The notes under the pieces: generated by a model | Seen by the model: only the letters and a program-made list of their open reading frames with translations | The model's database searches: none | What the model was told of the DNA's origin: nothing | Shown here: positions 59,915 to 64,000 of the stretch, piece by piece | Position numbering within the stretch: position 1 is the first letter of the stretch | How the letters are laid out: every line of letters begins with the position of its first letter | Assembly: GCA_001828855.1 (NCBI GenBank) | Contig: MHZT01000005.1 | Coordinates: 1 to 64,000 of the forward strand | DNA from: Rhodobacterales bacterium RIFCSPHIGHO2_02_FULL_62_130 | GTDB taxonomy: Bacteria; Pseudomonadota; Alphaproteobacteria; Rhodobacterales; Rhodobacteraceae | DNA: 64,000 nucleotides | Direction: 5' to 3' | Translations under genes and position numbers: made by a program

Positions 59915-59968
59915 GGTATCCTTCCAGATATAAGCCCCCCGTTGGGGAGGGGTGTCCCGCCGATGGGG
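59915..59968 (-). promoter_or_regulatory. Candidate serC leader motif
   Basis: Just before the serC start the minus strand has CCCC-ATCGGC-GGG and then CCCC-TCCCCAAC-GGGG, two small GC-rich hairpins ending 20-25 bases from the ATG. A conserved two-hairpin 'serC' RNA motif is known upstream of serC in alphaproteobacteria; position and order fit. I cannot verify the primary-sequence consensus here. Confidence 0.45.
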
Positions 59969-60066
59969 ATATGGCGCTGCGCGGGCTGGCACAAGCCGGA
60001 AAATTGCACTAATCCGGCGCTTGACCCATCAAATGCGACGCTTCGCTCCACTATCGGAAACACGCC

Positions 60067-60942
60067 ATGTTCATCGCCAGCCTGCTGACAAACCCCGCCC
60101 GCCCCGTGCTGGAACGCGTCACCGTCGAATCCCTGCGTAATGCCTGGGGTGGCGGCGATGCGATCTGGCTTGATCCCGGCGTGGCTGCGGAATTTGTTCT
60201 GGGGGCGGTTCCGGCGAATCTGTGGGAGGTCTGGCAGGGCTTGCAGGGGCTTGGCGTCGATCTGGTGGTGCAGAAGGCCGAAGGGCGCAAAAAGCGCCTG
60301 CTGATTGCCGACATGGACAGCACCATGATCCAGCAGGAATGCATCGACGAGCTTGCAGATGAGGCGGGCGTCGGCGCGCATGTGGCAGGCATTACCGCCC
60401 GCGCGATGAACGGAGAGTTGGATTTCGAGGATGCCCTGCGCGAGCGGGTGGGCCTGCTGGCGGGTTTGCCGGAAACGGTGATTGCGGGGGTGATCCGCGA
60501 CCGCATCACCCTGATGCCCGGTGGGCCTGCCTTGCTGGCCACGATGAAGGCAAACGGGGCCTATGCTGCACTGGTCTCGGGTGGGTTCACGGCCTTTACC
60601 GCGCAGATTGCCACGGTTCTGGGCTTTGACGAAAACCGTGCCAATACACTGCTGGTCGAAGGCGGCAAGCTGACGGGCAAGGTGGCCGATCCGATTCTGG
60701 GCAAGGCCGCCAAGGTGCAGGCGCTGGAGGAAATCTCGGCACGGCTGGGGATTACGCCGGAACAGGCGATTGCCGTGGGGGACGGCGCGAATGATCTGGG
60801 GATGCTGGGGCTGGCGGGGGCAGGAGTGGCGCTGCATGCCAAGCCCTCGGTGCAGGCCCAGTGTGATATCCGCATCAATCACGGTGATCTGACCGCGCTT
60901 TTGTTCCTGCAAGGCTATGCGCGCGAAGACTTCGCAGCCTGA
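60067..60942 (+). CDS. serB: Phosphoserine phosphatase
   Basis: 291 residues of the HAD family with an N-terminal ACT-like region. Nucleophile Asp82 and Asp84 in ADMDSTMIQQECIDELA, Ser in LVSGGFTAF, Lys in GKAAKVQAL and the metal Asp pair in VGDGANDLGML. It completes serine synthesis. Divergent from serC with 152 bp between, so all three serine genes sit together. Confidence 0.96.
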   Translation: MFIASLLTNPARPVLERVTVESLRNAWGGGDAIWLDPGVAAEFVLGAVPANLWEVWQGLQGLGVDLVVQKAEGRKKRLLIADMDSTMIQQECIDELADEAGVGAHVAGITARAMNGELDFEDALRERVGLLAGLPETVIAGVIRDRITLMPGGPALLATMKANGAYAALVSGGFTAFTAQIATVLGFDENRANTLLVEGGKLTGKVADPILGKAAKVQALEEISARLGITPEQAIAVGDGANDLGMLGLAGAGVALHAKPSVQAQCDIRINHGDLTALLFLQGYAREDFAA

Positions 60943-60958
60943 AGCGCCAAGTTTGCGG

Positions 60959-61306
60959 CTAGTCGATTGGCCGGATCAGCTTTTGCTCCAGCACGCGCAG
61001 CACCTGCGCCAGATCATGCCCGCGCCGCAAGATAAAGCCGTCCATCCCGACGACCGAATACATCCCCTGCTTGCCACGCAGTTTCGGGCGCTTTTCGATG
61101 CGATATAGCGGAAACTCGGCGGTGCGGCGGAACACCGAAAACACCGCCGCCTCGCGCAGCGCCGATATGCCATAGTCGCGCCACTCGCCCGCCGCTACCA
61201 TCTGCCCGTAAAGCCGCAGGATTGCGCCCAATTCGTGCCGGTCGAAATGCACCTGCTCGGGCAGGGGTTCGGCAGTGGGAAAAGGGGAGGGCGTCAGCAC
61301 TGTCAT
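60959..61306 (-). CDS. DUF2794 protein
   Basis: 115 residues from ATG 61306-61304 (MTVLTPSPFPTAEPLPEQVHFDRHELG). The family core is complete: ILRLYGQMVAAGEWRDYGIS, AVFSVFRRTAEFPLYRIEKRPKL, GHDLAQVLRVLEQKL. DUF2794 is common in alphaproteobacteria; function unknown. No clear Shine-Dalgarno precedes the ATG; a longer frame from 61390 exists. Convergent with serB (16 bp between stops). Confidence 0.85.
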   Translation of the reverse strand: MTVLTPSPFPTAEPLPEQVHFDRHELGAILRLYGQMVAAGEWRDYGISALREAAVFSVFRRTAEFPLYRIEKRPKLRGKQGMYSVVGMDGFILRRGHDLAQVLRVLEQKLIRPID

Positions 61307-61514
61307 GACAGAATCATGACGCCCTTGGCGGTTCAAATCAAGCCCGCCCGTCCACGCCAGATTCTTGCCGCGAAATGACCGCGCATTCACCGCAGCCAGC
61401 CCAAACCGCCGCCACGATCAGGGACCATACAGAACGGGTAGCAAGTTGAAGACCCCGGCGGGGCAGGTTTATTGCCCCCACCCTGCCTGTCCTGCCGGAC
61501 CTTGCTGCTAAACA

Positions 61515-61545
61515 AAGGCTCTTGCCAGCAGGCAAGAGCCTTTTG
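61515..61545. terminator. Bidirectional terminator after the asparaginase
   Basis: GGCTCTTGCC, loop AGCA, GGCAAGAGCC: perfect 10-bp stem. TTTT follows on the plus strand and TTTGTTT on the minus strand. It is 10 bp after the asparaginase stop. Confidence 0.88.
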
Positions 61546-61554
61546 CCATTTACC

Positions 61555-62547
61555 CTAGAGGAAGCGCTCCGCCAGCCGCATTTCCCCTGTGCGGATACCA
61601 CGGCAGTTGGTTTGCGGCGCGGGCAGGCGCTTTTGCGCCGCCGGATGGTTGGCGTCCAACACTCCGATACGCGCAAGCAGCGCGGCCAGCACCGCTTCGG
61701 AGGCGCGGGAATTGCCGTCCTCGATCTTCAGCGCGATGCCCAGCCGTTTTTCCGGCACAATCGCCACGAAAACCGCTTCGGCCCCAGTTTTCAATGCGAC
61801 CTTGCCGCCCATCGCGTTCATAAGTTCGGTGCAGGCGCGGCCCTGTCCCGCCACCAGTTCGGGATAAGCCCCCATCGCGCGGGTCAGCCTGTGCATCGCG
61901 CGTTCGCGCACCGGCCCGTCCTCGCGCGCAATGGCAAAGGCCGACATCGCCCGCGCCAGCCCGTGAACCGAGCAGGCAAAATTCGGGGCGGAACAGCCGT
62001 CGATGCCATAACCGGCGCTGGTTTCGCCGGTGACCTCTTCAAAGCTTGCCTTCACGGCCTTTTGCAGCGGGTGGTCCAGTTCCACATACTCCGGCCCTGC
62101 CTTCAGATGCTTGGTCACAGTCAGAAAGCCTGAATGTTTGCCCGAACAGTTGTTGTGCAGCTGGCAAGGCGCCTCATGGCCCAAAATCAGCCGGTCACGC
62201 TCGGTCTTGTCATAGGGTTCGTGCGATCCACAGCGCAGATCGGCCTCCGATAGCCCCAGATCGCCCAGCCAGCGGCGTGCCATGTTCACATGCAGCGCCT
62301 CGCCCTGATGGCTCGCGCAGGCAAAGGCCACCTGGGCATCGCTTAGACTCGCAGCATCTGCCGCCCCCGATTCCAGCAGCGGCAACGCCTGCAACATCTT
62401 GCAGGATGATCGCGGAAATATAACCCGATCCGCATCGCCCCAGCTTTCCACAATCGCGCCGGTATCATCGCAGATCACCGCATGCCCGCGATGTGTGCTT
62501 TCCAGCAATCCGCCGCGCCAAAGTTGTGCCATCTCAGCCGCTGCCAT
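61555..62547 (-). CDS. Rhizobium-type (class 3) L-asparaginase
   Basis: 330 residues of the PF06089 family. Compared with Rhizobium etli ReAV, the Ser-Lys tandem is Ser47/Lys50 (RSSCKMLQ), the second Ser is Ser79 (CASHQGE), and the zinc-site Cys134/Lys137 (NNCSGKH) and Cys185 (IDGCSAPNF) are present. It hydrolyses asparagine to aspartate and ammonia and is unrelated to the E. coli enzymes. The start ATG 62547 is preceded by GGGGATGGC; MAQLW five codons later is an alternative. No signal peptide, so cytoplasmic. Confidence 0.92.
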   Translation of the reverse strand: MAAAEMAQLWRGGLLESTHRGHAVICDDTGAIVESWGDADRVIFPRSSCKMLQALPLLESGAADAASLSDAQVAFACASHQGEALHVNMARRWLGDLGLSEADLRCGSHEPYDKTERDRLILGHEAPCQLHNNCSGKHSGFLTVTKHLKAGPEYVELDHPLQKAVKASFEEVTGETSAGYGIDGCSAPNFACSVHGLARAMSAFAIAREDGPVRERAMHRLTRAMGAYPELVAGQGRACTELMNAMGGKVALKTGAEAVFVAIVPEKRLGIALKIEDGNSRASEAVLAALLARIGVLDANHPAAQKRLPAPQTNCRGIRTGEMRLAERFL

Positions 62548-62724
62548 GCCATCCCCCTACACATATGCGCGATTTTCTGCCCGATCCGCCCTTGCGGGGC
62601 TTTCGCGGTGCATCCCTTTTCGGTATTGCAGGAATATCGAGTGGAAGCGCCCCGCGCTACAGGAAACCGCGCCTCAAGCGGCAGCAGGGGCCGAGGCAAA
62701 CAGCAGCTTGGAGGCTGTAACGAT

Positions 62725-63252
62725 ATGACAAGCTGGATGATGCGGGCCGCAAGCGTGGCCATGATCTCTGCAATCGGGTTCAACTCTGCTGCTTTCGCGC
62801 AGGAATCGACCAACCGCGTGGCCACCAAAACGGACTGGAGCGTGTTTGCCGAGGAAGACCCCAAGGAATGCTGGGGCGTGTCCAGCCCGCAGGAAACCGT
62901 GAACACCCGCGACGGCCAGCCGGTTTCGGTGCGTCGTGGTGACATCCTGCTGTTCGTCACCTTCCGCCCGGGTGTGGGCAAGGGCGAGATTTCGTTCTCG
63001 GGCGGCTATCCCTTTGCCCCCGGTTCGACTGTGGATCTGACCGTGGACGGCATCACCTTTGGTCTGGTGACCGATGGCGAATGGGGCTGGCCGGGCAGCG
63101 AAGGCGATGATGCCGCGATTTTGGCCGCGCTCAAGAAAGGCTCGACAGCCGTTTTGAAGGGGCGTTCGGGCAAAGGCACCCAGACGCAGGATACCTTCTC
63201 GTTGCGCGGCTTCACCGCCGCAATGGAAGAGGCCGAAAAGCGCTGCCAATAA
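62725..63252 (+). CDS. Invasion-associated locus B (IalB) family secreted protein
   Basis: 175 residues from ATG 62725 (GGAGG about ten bases before). Signal peptide (VAMISAIGFNSAAFAQE), then the compact beta-sandwich of the IalB family with KECWGVSSPQETVNTRDG, GDILLFVTFRPG, GEISFSGGYPFAPGS and a C-terminal Cys (KRCQ) that can pair with the Cys in ECWG. In Bartonella, IalB is linked to erythrocyte invasion, but the family is widespread in free-living alphaproteobacteria and its role is unknown. Monocistronic with a strong terminator. Confidence 0.87.
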   Translation: MTSWMMRAASVAMISAIGFNSAAFAQESTNRVATKTDWSVFAEEDPKECWGVSSPQETVNTRDGQPVSVRRGDILLFVTFRPGVGKGEISFSGGYPFAPGSTVDLTVDGITFGLVTDGEWGWPGSEGDDAAILAALKKGSTAVLKGRSGKGTQTQDTFSLRGFTAAMEEAEKRCQ

Positions 63253-63274
63253 GCGCCGCCTGACAGATTTTCGT

Positions 63275-63307
63275 GCCCCGGCCCCCGCAGGCCGGGGCGC
63301 TTTTATT
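63275..63307 (+). terminator. Terminator of the IalB-family gene
   Basis: GCCCCGGCC, short loop, GGCCGGGGC, then GCTTTTATTTT. A 9-bp GC stem with a T-rich tail 22 bp after the stop. Confidence 0.92.
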
Positions 63308-63357
63308 TTGACCGGCTTTGCCCTATATCAGCCGCTGATCTATCAAGGACGCCCCGA

Positions 63358-64000
63358 ATGACCGCGCCAATCACCCAAGATGTGCTGACCATCCCGCGCA
63401 AGCTGCCCGAGGGCGGCAAGGCCAATCTGGTCGGCATGACCCGCGACCAGATGCGCGCCGCGCTGATCGCCGCAGGCACGCCGGAAAAGCAGGCCAAGAT
63501 GCGCGTGGGGCAGGTCTGGCAATGGGTTTACCACTGGGGCGTGCGCGATTTTGACCGCATGTCGAACCTTGCCAAGGATTACCGCACCTTGCTGGCCGAG
63601 AATTTCGTGCTTGAGGTGCCAGAGATCGTCACCAAACAAGTCTCCGAAGATGGCACCCGCAAATATCTGGTCCGCATCGCCGGCGGGCATGAGATCGAGA
63701 CCGTCTATATCCCTGAAACCGATCGCGGCACGCTGTGCATTTCTTCTCAGGTCGGCTGCACGCTGACCTGTTCCTTCTGCCATACCGGCACGCAAAAACT
63801 GGTCCGCAACCTGACGGCGGCAGAGATCGTGGGCCAAGTCATGCTTGCCCGCGATGATCTGGACGAATGGCCCACCCCCGGCGCGCCCAAGGATGAAACC
63901 CGTCTGGTCAGCAACATCGTGCTGATGGGCATGGGAGAGCCGCTGTATAACTTCGACAACGTGCGCGACGCGATGAAAGTCGTGATGGACAACGAAGGCA
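63358..64000 (+). CDS. rlmN: 23S rRNA/tRNA adenine-C2 methyltransferase RlmN (3' end outside window)
   Basis: The first 214 codons are present. N-terminal helical domain, then the radical SAM core with the cluster cysteines Cys134, Cys138 and Cys141 ([14 protein letters not shown]) and the downstream GMGEPLYN motif. RlmN methylates C2 of A2503 in 23S rRNA and A37 of some tRNAs, using a later Cys (not in the window) for the methyl transfer. Start ATG 63358 follows CAAGGACGCCCCGA. Confidence 0.95.
   Translation, partial: MTAPITQDVLTIPRKLPEGGKANLVGMTRDQMRAALIAAGTPEKQAKMRVGQVWQWVYHWGVRDFDRMSNLAKDYRTLLAENFVLEVPEIVTKQVSEDGTRKYLVRIAGGHEIETVYIPETDRGTLCISSQVGCTLTCSFCHTGTQKLVRNLTAAEIVGQVMLARDDLDEWPTPGAPKDETRLVSNIVLMGMGEPLYNFDNVRDAMKVVMDNEG

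Noticed and set aside
61391-61545. SRP (4.5S) or 6S RNA gene
   Set aside because: The rod-like fold prompted a check, but the SRP signature GGTCAGGTCCGGAAGGAAGC is absent on both strands and no 6S central bubble was evident.
62482-62724. Upstream in-frame extension of the IalB-family gene
   Set aside because: The signal peptide begins at ATG 62725 with GGAGG upstream; the extension has no homology-like features and overlaps the asparaginase 5' end antisense.
1-64000. CRISPR arrays, prophage, integrases, insertion sequences, tRNA/rRNA genes
   Set aside because: Looked for regularly spaced repeats, transposase or phage motifs and cloverleaf genes; none seen. Repeats present are dispersed palindromes only.

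Overview
The window is a continuous piece of a high-GC alphaproteobacterial chromosome. Gene content and order (asd, the serA/serC//serB cluster, a homogentisate operon, DUF2794, DUF2783, IalB family, invading intergenic repeats) point to the Rhodobacteraceae/Paracoccaceae (Rhodobacter, Gemmobacter or Tabrizicola-like). This taxonomic call is inference from gene content, with no 16S in the window. No tRNA, rRNA, CRISPR array, prophage or transposase was seen. About 52 protein genes are packed tightly, and many neighbouring genes overlap by ATGA or TGATG, implying translational coupling.

Layout: 1-1434 (-) the 5' part of an autotransporter-type adhesin cut by the window edge. 1.6-7.1 kb: zapE, then a coupled minus operon (M17 aminopeptidase, NlpC/P60 hydrolase, TauE/SafE exporter) and a beta carbonic anhydrase. 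7.3-12 kb: DUF4139 protein, class III aminotransferase, TPR lipo/secreted protein and a serine beta-lactamase-like hydrolase. 12-17.4 kb: asd, two MFS carriers, GH13 alpha-glucosidase. 17.6-20.9 kb: a galactonate (De Ley-Doudoroff) operon dgoK-dgoA-lactonase facing an IclR regulator, with a clear operator between them. 21-26.2 kb: trhO and NAD salvage genes pncA and pncB with a hybrid histidine kinase wedged between them. 26.2-33.5 kb: a long minus-strand run (frameshifted thioesterase, UMF1-type MFS, mepA, phytase-like esterase, yhhQ behind a preQ1-I-like riboswitch, a small structured transcript with tiny ORFs, arfB, a PLP phospho-lyase/aminotransferase and a partner kinase). 33.6-39.4 kb: yggT, recQ, yaaA, a second large hybrid kinase. 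39.5-47 kb: alpha-2-macroglobulin and pbpC pair.

47-56.2 kb is an aromatic catabolic island built around homogentisate: MarR regulator, maiA and a thiolase on the minus strand; MFS carrier, hmgA, fahA, an MBL-fold protein, an FAD ring hydroxylase and a 67-residue DUF2783 protein on the plus strand. The hydroxylase/DUF2783 pair resembles the two-component 3-hydroxyphenylacetate 6-hydroxylase (MhaA plus small coupling protein MhaB), which would feed homogentisate to HmgA, MaiA and FahA. A perfect 20-bp palindrome lies inside the hmgA promoter. 56.2-64 kb: metallophosphoesterase, serA, serC (with a leader hairpin pair), divergent serB, DUF2794, a Rhizobium-type asparaginase, an IalB-family secreted protein and the first part of rlmN.

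The most notable signals outside genes are: a candidate preQ1-I riboswitch in front of the queuosine-precursor transporter (29.69-29.72 kb); a self-contained ~190-nt transcript with a perfect Shine-Dalgarno, overlapping mini-ORFs, an internal anti-SD and a terminator just before arfB (28.83-29.05 kb); and at least three families of palindromic dispersed intergenic repeats.
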